Assembly: GCA_038327995.1 (NCBI GenBank)
Contig: JBBQLP010000054.1
Location: forward strand, 1 to 15,676
Origin: CAIOYC01 sp038327995
GTDB lineage: Bacteria; Pseudomonadota; Alphaproteobacteria; Caulobacterales; Caulobacteraceae
Direction: 5' to 3'
Length of the DNA stretch: 15,676 nt
Part shown: in pieces, positions 1 through 6,306 of the stretch
Layout: every line of letters begins with the position of its first letter
How positions within the stretch are numbered: position 1 is the stretch's first letter
Notes under the pieces: model-generated
Databases searched by the model: none
Told to the model about the DNA's origin: nothing
What the model saw: the letters and a program-made list of their open reading frames with translations, nothing else
Program-made: the position numbers and the translations under genes

Positions 1-221
1 TAGTCGCCACGGTCCGCAAACTGAAACTCCTGCATAACGCCGTCCGGTCGTTCCGTCTGGACTACGACCGAGGCCGCAGAAGGGGACCGGCCGCTTTCCC
101 ACGCCAACCGAAATCGCGGCGGGACGTCGTCTTCAAAGACGATCAAGCTCGGGAGAAGGCCCGACACGACGAAGAGCACCGACAACCTGAGGCCGCGCAC
201 GCTCAGGCGCCCGACCCGCAC
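1..221 (-). CDS. N-terminal part of an unidentified exported or membrane-anchored protein (cut by window edge)
   Basis: An open minus-strand frame runs off the left end of the window and shows 73 codons plus two bases. Its third codon positions are mostly G or C, as in the neighbouring genes. The best start is GTG at 221, with an AGGGA sequence four bases upstream. No ATG lies in frame further up. The N-terminus has arginines (MRVGRLSVRGLR) followed by a hydrophobic stretch of about 18 residues at 12-30 (LSVLFVVSGLLPSLIVF), then a polar region. This is the pattern of a signal peptide or signal anchor. I do not recognise the family. The plus strand is also open here (3-263), but it reads as an Arg/His/Asp-rich shadow of this frame. 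That a gene is present is moderately likely; the exact start is uncertain. Confidence 0.5.
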   Translation of the reverse strand, partial: MRVGRLSVRGLRLSVLFVVSGLLPSLIVFEDDVPPRFRLAWESGRSPSAASVVVQTERPDGVMQEFQFADRGD

Positions 222-343
222 GACTTCCCTGCTTATCGTCCGGAAATCCCCGCGTCGCGTTGACCAGGGAATAGAGCCTAAACATATGACAGGATGACAC
301 TTTTCCCCAGGAACCATTTCAGAACCTCAGGAACCCGATCGAT

Positions 344-384
344 ATCCCTGCCTATTTCCCCGCAACAGGGAAATATGCAGGGAT
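344..384. repeat. Long imperfect hairpin with CAGGGA motifs
   Basis: The arms ATCCCTGCCTATTTCCC (344-360) and GGGAAATATGCAGGGAT (368-384) are complementary at 16 of 17 positions around a 7-base loop. The repeated CAGGGA/TCCCTG core also occurs at 265-270. Hairpins built from this core resemble dispersed intergenic repeats that I recall from alphaproteobacterial genomes, but that link is from memory. No T-run follows on either strand, so a simple intrinsic terminator is unlikely. Confidence 0.6.
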
Positions 385-525
385 CGAAAACACCCAGAGA
401 TCAGCGGGATAATCTTCGCCCTAGCTGCGTTAGCGGCTGAAATTTTGGATGGATGTGACGGTTTCGGGGAAAAGCCGTCTCGTTTCCGGGGATTTTGTCG
501 CTTAAAACCGAAAGGGCTAGGTTGG

Positions 526-540
526 AAAAGTGGCTGGCGG
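526..540 (+). repeat. 15-base direct repeat, copy 1
   Basis: AAAAGTGGCTGGCGG occurs here and again, identically, at 744-758. The copies lie 218 bases apart and bracket the AT-rich island. They could mark the two ends of a small insertion, or a duplicated recombination site. No integrase gene is present to support the second reading. Confidence 0.6.
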
Positions 541-621
541 GCGAGAGGGAATTCGACCATCGTTAGGGTTTTCGAGAATGTTGTAACGACAAGCCCCTAG
601 GTTAAGTGCAAAAAATTTCAT

Positions 622-635
622 GGAAATGTATTTCC
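622..635. repeat. Short palindrome in the AT-rich island
   Basis: GGAAAT and ATTTCC pair around a two-base centre. It lies in an AT-rich stretch and could be a protein-binding site, but no gene starts nearby on either strand, so the role is unknown. Confidence 0.3.
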
Positions 636-743
636 GATAGTATCCTATTGTCAGCGTAACTGTCCAGTCATCTATCGACTTCATGCAATTTCTAATTTAA
701 TAGAACTGTGCGTTATTATTCAGATCTACTAGAGATATACTGT

Positions 744-758
744 AAAAGTGGCTGGCGG
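744..758 (+). repeat. 15-base direct repeat, copy 2
   Basis: This is identical to 526-540. It lies directly before a sequence starting CTGTCAG, which recurs at 819-825 just upstream of the possible transposase remnant. Confidence 0.6.
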
Positions 759-837
759 CGCTGTCAGTCCTACGCTAACTATCTCCACCTGGCGGCCTGT
801 GAGGCCGTTGTGGGGGGCCTGTCAGGTTAGGGGCCCA

Positions 838-903
838 GTTAGCGCCAGAAGGGAATTTGTGCTCGTAGAGAGAACTGATGGAATCGCACGCACTCTGAAT
901 TCG
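838..903 (+). pseudogene. Possible N-terminal remnant of an IS481-like transposase
   Basis: The plus frame at 838-903 reads VSARREFVLVERTDGIARTL. This resembles, from memory, the start of IS481-family transposases, where a short R-R-E-F-V-like segment is followed by a helix-turn-helix of the 'LCRRFGIS' type. The helix-turn-helix itself is not readable, and the frame continues into unrelated sequence until a stop at 1006-1008. No DDE catalytic domain follows, because the acyl-CoA dehydrogenase gene begins from the other side at 1033. If the identification is right, this is a decayed 5' fragment. It could equally be chance similarity. Confidence 0.25.
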
Positions 904-988
904 TTGGCTTTTCTCGTACTTAATGCTCCGGATTATTGCCCGAAATCATGCTGCCGATTTTACCTTACAGTACATCTCGCCAGGAGCG

Positions 989-1005
989 GGAGTTGCGATA
1001 ACTCC
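989..1005 (-). repeat. Small hairpin downstream of the acyl-CoA dehydrogenase gene
   Basis: GGAGTT and AACTCC form a 6-base stem around a 5-base loop, 27 bases past the stop codon of the minus-strand dehydrogenase gene. An alternative pairing uses CAGGAG (981-986) and CTCCTG (1002-1007). No T-run follows in the direction of transcription, so it is at best a weak or factor-assisted terminator. Confidence 0.25.
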
Positions 1006-1032
1006 TGAAGGACGGGCTTAGCTTTCGACGCC

Positions 1033-2301
1033 TTATCGCAGCTCGTTGCGCCCCACCACCATGTGATGCACTTCATCCGGTCCGTCGGCGAAGCGGAGGT
1101 GACGGACGTCTGTGTAAAGGTCGGCCAACGGGCTCCATTGGGAAATCCCTGTGGCGCCGTGGATCTGGATGGCCTGATCGATGATCTGGCAGGCCTTCTC
1201 CGGCACCATGGCCTTGACCATGCTGACCCAGATACGCGCCTGCTTGTTGCCGAGCACATCCATCGCCTTTGCCGCTTTCAACACCATGAGGCGCATGGCC
1301 TCGATCTCGATCCTGGCCCGAGACACTTTCTCGAGATTGCCGCCGAGCATTATAAGCGGCTTCCCGAAAGCTTCGCGCGACAGGCCGCGCGAGACCATGA
1401 GGTCCAGCGCCCGCTCCGCCTTGCCGATGGTGCGCATGCAGTGGTGGATACGCCCCGGCCCAAGGCGCAGCTGGGAGATTTCGAAGCCGCGACCTTCGCC
1501 CAGCAGGATGTTCTCCCTGGGCACTCGCACATTGTCGAACTTGATGTGCATGTGGCCGCGCGGCGCGTGGTCGTGGCCGAACACTTCCATCGGCCCGAGC
1601 ACCTTCACGCCGGGCGTGTCCATGGGCACCAGGATCTGCGACTGCTGCTGATGCGAAGGGGCGTCGGGGTTGGTACGGACCATGACGATCATGATCTTGC
1701 AGCGCGGATCGCCCGCGCCGGAGATGTAATACTTCTCGCCGTTGATCACCCAGTCGTCGCCGTCAGCCACCGCGGCGGTGCGGATGTTCTTGGCGTCGGA
1801 GGAGGCCACGTCAGGCTCAGTCATAGCGTAAGCGGAGCGGATCTCGCCGTTCATCAGCGGTTTCAGCCAGCGCTCCTTCTGCGCCTCGGTGCCCACGCGC
1901 TCCAGCACCTCCATATTGCCGGTGTCGGGCGCGTTGCAGTTCATGGTCTCCGACGCCAGCGGCGACTTGCCGAGCTCGACCGCGATATAGGCGTAGTCGA
2001 GGTTGGAGAGCCCGACCCCCGTCTCGGCGTCGGGCAGGAAGAAGTTCCACAGGCCCTCGGCCTTGGCCTTGTTCTTGGCCTTTTCCAGCACCTCGAGCTG
2101 GCCCGGCGCGAACTGCCAGCGCTCGGTCCAGCCTTCACCCAGGCGAGTGTATTCGGCATACATGGGCTCCACCGTCTCGGCGATGAAGCGCTTCACGTGG
2201 GCATATAGAGGCGCGGCCTTGTCGCTCATCCGCAGGTCGTTCAACGGATCGTTCGGATCCAGGCTGAACATAGAGGCGGCGGTGATGGCTTGAGCGTTCA
2301 T
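1033..2301 (-). CDS. Acyl-CoA dehydrogenase, ACAD10/11-like
   Basis: This is a FAD-dependent enzyme predicted to introduce an alpha-beta double bond into an acyl-CoA, passing electrons to electron-transfer flavoprotein. It is 422 residues, full length for the family. An N-terminal helical domain (about 25-155) is followed by the flavin-binding loop YAMTEPDVASSDA (158-170), a middle beta domain with NGEKYYISGAGDPRCK (188-202), and a C-terminal helical domain with GPGRIHHCMR (281-290), FGKPL (312-316) and QIHGATGIS (379-387). These motifs match the ACAD10/ACAD11 branch. At the position where medium-chain enzymes carry the catalytic glutamate, this protein has Asp406 (FADGPDEVH), as in that branch. 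The ATG at 2301 has GGGAAG upstream. It probably shares a transcript with the dehydrogenase gene 74 bases upstream. Subfamily assignment is strong; the chain-length or hydroxyacyl substrate is unknown. Confidence 0.95.
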   Translation of the reverse strand: MNAQAITAASMFSLDPNDPLNDLRMSDKAAPLYAHVKRFIAETVEPMYAEYTRLGEGWTERWQFAPGQLEVLEKAKNKAKAEGLWNFFLPDAETGVGLSNLDYAYIAVELGKSPLASETMNCNAPDTGNMEVLERVGTEAQKERWLKPLMNGEIRSAYAMTEPDVASSDAKNIRTAAVADGDDWVINGEKYYISGAGDPRCKIMIVMVRTNPDAPSHQQQSQILVPMDTPGVKVLGPMEVFGHDHAPRGHMHIKFDNVRVPRENILLGEGRGFEISQLRLGPGRIHHCMRTIGKAERALDLMVSRGLSREAFGKPLIMLGGNLEKVSRARIEIEAMRLMVLKAAKAMDVLGNKQARIWVSMVKAMVPEKACQIIDQAIQIHGATGISQWSPLADLYTDVRHLRFADGPDEVHHMVVGRNELR

Positions 2302-2343
2302 TCGACTGTTCTTCCCATCGCCGAGCGGGATCGGCTGTTCTGT

Positions 2344-2358
2344 TGTGACCTTGTTACA
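2344..2358. promoter_or_regulatory. Candidate operator-like palindrome upstream of the acyl-CoA dehydrogenase
   Basis: TGTGAC and GTTACA form two 6-base half-sites around CTT with one mismatched pair. It sits 42 bases upstream of the dehydrogenase start in the short gap after the preceding gene. Its size suits a dimeric regulator, but no regulator gene is in the window and the match could be chance. Confidence 0.2.
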
Positions 2359-2375
2359 GCGGTAGAGCTGCTATT

Positions 2376-3164
2376 CTAAGCCCCCATCATCATTCCCCGA
2401 AGGCGGCGCATACCGCCGAGCCAGCGGTCGTAGTCGCCAGCCTTGCGCTGCATATAGGTTAGGACCTGCGGGTGGGGCAGGATCAGGAAGGTCTCGGCGG
2501 CGAGACCTGCCACGACGAAGTCGGCCACCTCGTCCGGGCTCATGATCCCGTCCAGGTTCTGCGGCTGGGAGGCAGCGTCGCCCTGTCGGAGCATGGCTGT
2601 GTCGACGCCCTGCGGACACAGGATCGAGACCTTGATCCCCTGGCCGCCGTGGGTGATCGCCAGGGATTCCGCGAAGCCGACGGCGGCGTGCTTGGTGGTG
2701 GAATAAACCGCCCCTTTAATCTGAGAGAGCAGGCCCGCCGCCGACACGGTGTTGAGGATATAGCCGCCGCCACGTTCGGTCATTCCGGGTATGACCGCGC
2801 GCGCTGCATAGACATGAGCCATCACGTTGACGTTCCAGGCCCGGTTCCACACCGCGTCGGGCGAAGAGGCAGCGTCATTGGCGTCCGGATCGCCACCGCC
2901 GATGCCGGCGTTGCAGCAGAAGAGGTCAATCCGACCGTGTTTGGTGTCGATCTCGGCAACCATCGCTGTCGTCGCCGGCCCATCGGTTACGTCCAGCGTC
3001 ACAGCGCTGCCACCGATCGCCTCCGCTACTGCCTTGGCGCCGTCGCCGTTGCGATCGACTACAACGACATGGGAAGCGCCGGATCTGGCGAAGCGACGGC
3101 ACAAGGCCGCACCGATGCCGTCCGCCCCACCGGTGACGACCACGATCTTATCTTTCACCTCCAT
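2376..3164 (-). CDS. Short-chain dehydrogenase/reductase (SDR), probably NAD-dependent
   Basis: This is a 262-residue classical SDR, predicted to oxidise an alcohol or reduce a ketone in the cytoplasm. It shows the nucleotide-binding TGGADGIG (11-18), an acidic Asp37 at the end of the second strand (VVVVDRN) that favours NAD over NADP, LDV (57-59), NAG (85-87), and the catalytic set Asn113, Ser141, Tyr154 and Lys158 (YSTTK). I chose the ATG at 3164 because GAGGAGA lies 6 bases upstream and the protein then begins just before the first beta strand. A frame extension to 3212 would add 16 residues with no such signal. It lies 74 bases upstream of the acyl-CoA dehydrogenase gene on the same strand, so the pair may work on one pathway, for example a hydroxyacyl intermediate. 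The substrate is unknown. Confidence 0.93.
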   Translation of the reverse strand: MEVKDKIVVVTGGADGIGAALCRRFARSGASHVVVVDRNGDGAKAVAEAIGGSAVTLDVTDGPATTAMVAEIDTKHGRIDLFCCNAGIGGGDPDANDAASSPDAVWNRAWNVNVMAHVYAARAVIPGMTERGGGYILNTVSAAGLLSQIKGAVYSTTKHAAVGFAESLAITHGGQGIKVSILCPQGVDTAMLRQGDAASQPQNLDGIMSPDEVADFVVAGLAAETFLILPHPQVLTYMQRKAGDYDRWLGGMRRLRGMMMGA

Positions 3165-3170
3165 GTAAGC

Positions 3171-3177
3171 TCTCCTC
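3171..3177 (-). promoter_or_regulatory. Ribosome binding site fixing the SDR start
   Basis: GAGGAGA on the minus strand lies 6 bases before the ATG at 3164. It selects that ATG over the upstream in-frame one at 3212. Confidence 0.7.
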
Positions 3178-3360
3178 AGTGATCCGCCGCGAATGCCCAG
3201 TTTAGCGAGCACGTCACGCTGGCATGTCGCAATGCCGGAGGTGTGCCAACTACGCTGTACCTAACCAACAGGGGCCCAACACACGAATGAGGAATTCCCC
3301 GACCAGTTGAAGTCCCTCCTCATTGATGCTGGGTCGAGGCCCCGCCACATGGGTGTTGAT

Positions 3361-3501
3361 GGCACTGTCAAGGCAAACGGATTTACTTCCGTTTCGGCAC
3401 AGTTCCGTAGATCTCCATCGCTGATTTCGCAAGGAATTTCGGCGACATCGATTATCGAATTGGGCCAAAAATCTGCTATACTTGTTAGCCTTGACAGTGC
3501 C
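3361..3501. mobile_element. MITE-like element, 141 bases with perfect 14-base terminal inverted repeats
   Basis: GGCACTGTCAAGGC (3361-3374) and GCCTTGACAGTGCC (3488-3501) are exact reverse complements. Pairing extends to 17 of 18 positions when inner bases are included. The GGCACTGT end resembles the ends of IS6-family insertion sequences, so the element may be a non-autonomous derivative moved by such a transposase; this parent assignment is inference. No transposase gene is inside. The 8 bases on each flank (GTGTTGAT and TAGCCAAG) do not match, so no target duplication is visible. Each end contains TTGACA, the consensus -35 hexamer, reading outward. The interior is less GC-rich than the genes around it. 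The length is 47 codons exactly, and one frame on each strand passes through without a stop. Confidence 0.6.
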
Positions 3502-3585
3502 TAGCCAAGGCTTGATCGAAGACTGAAGGCTAAAGTGAGCGCTTGACCGCTTGGAGACGCTCATCGCCCCATGTAGCGGTGCAGT

Positions 3586-4923
3586 ATGTGCGACACGATC
3601 GTTGGAACGCCGCAGACGACCACGAGCGGAGCTATGCTGTTCGGTAAAAATAGCGACCGCGAGCGCAATGAGGCGCAGCAGTTACAAGTGCTGCCGCGCG
3701 CAACGCACGAACCCGGCGCCACCGTCCGCCTCACCTATATCGAGATCGAACAGGCGGCGGTCACCAACGCTTGCCTCATAAGTCGGCCATTCTGGATGTG
3801 GGGCGCGGAGATGGGCTCCAACGAGCACGGGGTCGTCATCGGCAACGAGGCGATGCACTCGCTCATTCCGGCCCAGCGTAAACGCGCCCTGATCGGGATG
3901 GACCTGGTTCGTCTGGCGCTTGAGCGGGCGGTCAGCGCGGCCGACGCGGTCCAGGTGATCACCGACCTTTTGGAGCGATATGGCCAAGGCGGGGACTGTG
4001 GCCACCTCGGGCGTTTCTACTACCATAACGGCTTCGTCGTCGCCGATCCGCATGAAGCCTACGTCGTCGAGACCGTCGGGCGCTGGTGGGCCGTCGAGCA
4101 GGTGAGCGGCGTTAGGGCTCTCTCCAATGCCTTCAGCATCCAGAACAACCCCAGCGCCTTGAGCCCCGACCTTGTCGCCCATGCCGCGCGCGAAGAATGG
4201 ATGGACGAGGCGGGTAAGTTCGACTTTGCAGCGAGACTGATTGACCCGGTTCGCGACGCCGCCTCGTTCGGGCGTGGGCGCTGCGCGCGCGCTGCCGCGC
4301 TACTTGCGCCCTTAACAGGACGGATGGGCCTTGGCGATATCCACGCAATATTGCGGGATCACGGAGCCGAAGCAGAAGACGATCCCAATTGGTCGCCACG
4401 CAAGACTGACCGCCGCTCAATTTGCATGCACGCCGCTGCTGGAGCGCGCCGAAGCCAGACGGTCGCGTCGATGGCTTCAGACCTGACGCCGGACAGGATA
4501 ACCCACTGGGTGACGGGCTCGTCAGCCCCCTGCCTCAGCGTATTCAAGCCGATGGTGCTAGGCTGCAAGCTCCCGGACACGGGGCCGCCTCCAACCGACA
4601 GCTTCGATCCCGACAGCCGCTGGTGGCGTCACGAGCAGCTCCATCGAGCCGCCCTGCACGACTTCCCGCAAGCGCTCGCGCTCATCGCAGATGAACGAGA
4701 TGCGCTCGAAGCCGGGTTTCGAACTCGGATGAACGAGGCTTGGTCCAGCGAAGACGGCGCAGTGCCGAGAGCGATCCAAAGTTGCTGGAGCGATGCAGAT
4801 GCGGCCGAGAACCGTTGGCAAGCCGCCATTTCAGTCGGCCGCACAACCGGCCCAAGCGCTCTCGGGCCCTCCGGGTCGCGCTCATGGGCGCGCCTAAATA
4901 GGGTCGCGGGCATTCCGCGCTGA
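3586..4923 (+). CDS. Secernin-like peptidase family C69 protein (N-terminal cysteine hydrolase)
   Basis: This 445-residue protein belongs to the C69/secernin branch of N-terminal nucleophile hydrolases, which cleave amide bonds using the amino-terminal Cys. The sequence begins MCDTIVG, so removal of Met exposes Cys2. Further family landmarks are GKNSDR (20-25), the long block RPFWMWGAEMGSNEHGVVIG (67-86), GMDLVRLALERA (104-115), YGQGGDCG (132-139), YYHNGF (145-150) and LSNAFSI (179-185). The tail includes TVASMASDL (292-300) and SSAPCLSVFKP (312-322). The catalytic Cys forces the start at 3586 although no good ribosome site precedes it. There is no propeptide and no signal peptide, suggesting a cytoplasmic enzyme. 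It leads an operon with a transaminase and an oxidoreductase. Known C69 members are dipeptidases; secernin substrates are unresolved, so the substrate here is unknown. Confidence 0.88.
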   Translation: MCDTIVGTPQTTTSGAMLFGKNSDRERNEAQQLQVLPRATHEPGATVRLTYIEIEQAAVTNACLISRPFWMWGAEMGSNEHGVVIGNEAMHSLIPAQRKRALIGMDLVRLALERAVSAADAVQVITDLLERYGQGGDCGHLGRFYYHNGFVVADPHEAYVVETVGRWWAVEQVSGVRALSNAFSIQNNPSALSPDLVAHAAREEWMDEAGKFDFAARLIDPVRDAASFGRGRCARAAALLAPLTGRMGLGDIHAILRDHGAEAEDDPNWSPRKTDRRSICMHAAAGARRSQTVASMASDLTPDRITHWVTGSSAPCLSVFKPMVLGCKLPDTGPPPTDSFDPDSRWWRHEQLHRAALHDFPQALALIADERDALEAGFRTRMNEAWSSEDGAVPRAIQSCWSDADAAENRWQAAISVGRTTGPSALGPSGSRSWARLNRVAGIPR

Positions 4924-4972
4924 CAATGGCTTGCGGCACAGGCCCTGCCATTGCACCTTGGCGCGGCAACAT

Positions 4973-4978
4973 GGAAAG
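4973..4978 (+). promoter_or_regulatory. Ribosome binding site deciding a GTG start for the transaminase
   Basis: GGAAAG lies 8 bases before GTG at 4987. An in-frame TTG at 4951 has no such site, so the GTG start is preferred. Confidence 0.5.
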
Positions 4979-4986
4979 CGAACCTC

Positions 4987-6306
4987 GTGGACGCCCACCG
5001 CAACACCCCGGACATGGACGCCTGGTGGATGCCATTCACGGCCAATCGCCAGTTTAAGGCGGCGCCCCGGCTGCTGAACGCTGCAAAAGGGATGTACTAC
5101 GAGACGACGGACGGCCAGCGGGTTCTAGATGGCACATCTGGCCTCTGGTGCGTCAATGCGGGCCACGCCCGGCCCGAGATCGCCGACGCCGTCCATCGCC
5201 AACTCATGGACCTGGACTTCGCACCATCCTTTCAGATGGGCCACCCGCTTGGGTTCGAGTTGGCGACCAAACTGGCCGGGATCGCGCCGGAGGGGCTCGA
5301 CCGGATCTTCTTCACAAACTCCGGGTCGGAGGCGGTGGATACGGCGCTCAAGATCGCACTGGCCTTTCATCAGGCGCGGGGCGACGGGCGACGCACCCGG
5401 CTAATCGGGCGCGAGAAGGGCTATCACGGCGTCGGGTTCGGCGGCATCTCCGTGGGAGGGCTTGTCAACAACCGCCGAATGTTTCCTCTCCTTCCTGCGG
5501 TCGATCACCTGCCGCATACGCACCAACCGGCTCTCAACACCTTTTCTGAAGGCCAGCCCGAGCATGGCGCGAACCTAGCGGAAGAATTGCATCGGCTAGT
5601 CCAACTCCATGGCGCGGAGACCATCGCTGCGGTGATCGTCGAGCCAGTGGCAGGCTCGGCCGGAGTGCTGCCGCCGCCGAAAGGCTATCTGGAGCGGCTG
5701 CGCCAGCTCTGCGACCAACACGGTATTCTGTTGATTTTCGACGAGGTGATTACCGGTTTCGGAAGGCTCGGCGCGCCGTTTGCCGCCCAGCGATTCGGCG
5801 TGACGCCCGACCTGATGACGACCGCCAAGGGCCTGACTAACGGTGTCCTGCCAATGGGTGCAGTGTTCGCCCAGCGCGCCGTCCACGATACTCTGATGAA
5901 GGGGCCGCTCGGCGCCATCGAGTTCTTCCACGGCTATACCTATTCTGGCCACCCGGTTGCGTGTGCGGCAGCGCTGGCGACTCTAGAAATCTACCGGCGA
6001 GAGTGCCTTCTCGTGCGTGTCGCGGACCTTGAGGAGGTCTGGGCGTCCGCGATCCACGGCCTTCGGGACGCTCGCCATGTGATCGATGTCCGCAACATTG
6101 GCCTGATGGGCGCCATTGAGCTCGCACCGCGCGCTGAAGAGCCCGGCGCGCGCGGCTACGCTGTCCTGGTTGAAGCCCTGAAGCAGGGACTTCTCGTGCG
6201 TGCTACCGGCGACATCATAGCACTGTCGCCACCTCTGATCATCTCCACCGAAGAGATCGCTGAGCTGTGTGAAATCCTTCGTGGCGTAATCGAACGCGTA
6301 GAATGA
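4987..6306 (+). CDS. Class III aminotransferase, beta-alanine/omega-amino acid:pyruvate type
   Basis: This PLP enzyme is predicted to move the terminal amino group of beta-alanine or another omega-amine to pyruvate, giving a semialdehyde or ketone and alanine. From the GTG at 4987 it has 439 residues, normal for the family. Diagnostic stretches are WWMPFTANRQFK near the N-terminus, DGTSGLWC (48-55), the phosphate-binding NSGSEA (111-116), YHG (146-148), the aspartate of IFDEVITGFGR (250-260, Asp252) that contacts the PLP ring nitrogen, and the Schiff-base Lys281 in TTAKGLTNG. Arg405 (LLVRATGD) is placed like the arginine that binds substrate carboxylates in omega-transaminases. The stop codon overlaps the next start (ATGA). 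The class call is firm. Beta-alanine as the real substrate is a family-level guess. Confidence 0.93.
   Translation: MDAHRNTPDMDAWWMPFTANRQFKAAPRLLNAAKGMYYETTDGQRVLDGTSGLWCVNAGHARPEIADAVHRQLMDLDFAPSFQMGHPLGFELATKLAGIAPEGLDRIFFTNSGSEAVDTALKIALAFHQARGDGRRTRLIGREKGYHGVGFGGISVGGLVNNRRMFPLLPAVDHLPHTHQPALNTFSEGQPEHGANLAEELHRLVQLHGAETIAAVIVEPVAGSAGVLPPPKGYLERLRQLCDQHGILLIFDEVITGFGRLGAPFAAQRFGVTPDLMTTAKGLTNGVLPMGAVFAQRAVHDTLMKGPLGAIEFFHGYTYSGHPVACAAALATLEIYRRECLLVRVADLEEVWASAIHGLRDARHVIDVRNIGLMGAIELAPRAEEPGARGYAVLVEALKQGLLVRATGDIIALSPPLIISTEEIAELCEILRGVIERVE

Larger units (their letters stand above)
222..1032. other. 811-base stretch without a convincing gene; degraded repeat-rich region
   Basis: No frame here has the composition of the neighbouring genes. 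Short open frames at 327-560 (minus) and 748-1008 (plus) have low-complexity or mixed composition and match no family I know as whole proteins. The stretch contains a strong hairpin (344-384), a 15-base direct repeat (526-540 and 744-758), an AT-rich island at about 585-745 in an otherwise GC-rich window, and a possible transposase remnant (about 838-903). It looks like a site of past insertions and decay. No rRNA or tRNA was recognised in it. Confidence 0.6.
3165..3585. other. 421-base divergent intergenic region
   Basis: This region separates the minus-strand SDR-dehydrogenase pair from the plus-strand hydrolase operon and should contain promoters for both. It holds a 141-base inverted-repeat element (3361-3501) and a looser inverted repeat, AATGAGGA (3286-3293) with TCCTCATT (3317-3324). 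Open frames cross it on both strands (3307-3504 plus; 3250-3564 minus) but resemble no family I know. I could not pick a convincing -35/-10 pair for either gene. Confidence 0.6.

Noticed and set aside
1063..2208. Long open frame of 381 codons on the plus strand opposite the acyl-CoA dehydrogenase gene
   Set aside because: It is rich in His, Arg, Asp and Val with no known domain, as expected for the antisense of a GC-rich gene. The minus strand is an unmistakable full-length enzyme.
2472..3182. Plus-strand open frame of 236 codons opposite the SDR gene
   Set aside because: This is an antisense shadow of a clear SDR with all its motifs. There is no recognisable domain in the plus frame.
3491..3519. 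Complete promoter made from TTGACA at the element's right end
   Set aside because: The hexamer is a perfect -35, but the bases 17 or 18 further on (GATCGA or ATCGAA) match a -10 poorly, so only the potential is noted.
3250..3564. Minus-strand open frame of 104 codons passing through the 141-base element
   Set aside because: No family was recognised and no ribosome site was found. About half of it is the repeat element, so the open frame is probably incidental, although the part at 3250-3360 could be an old gene end.
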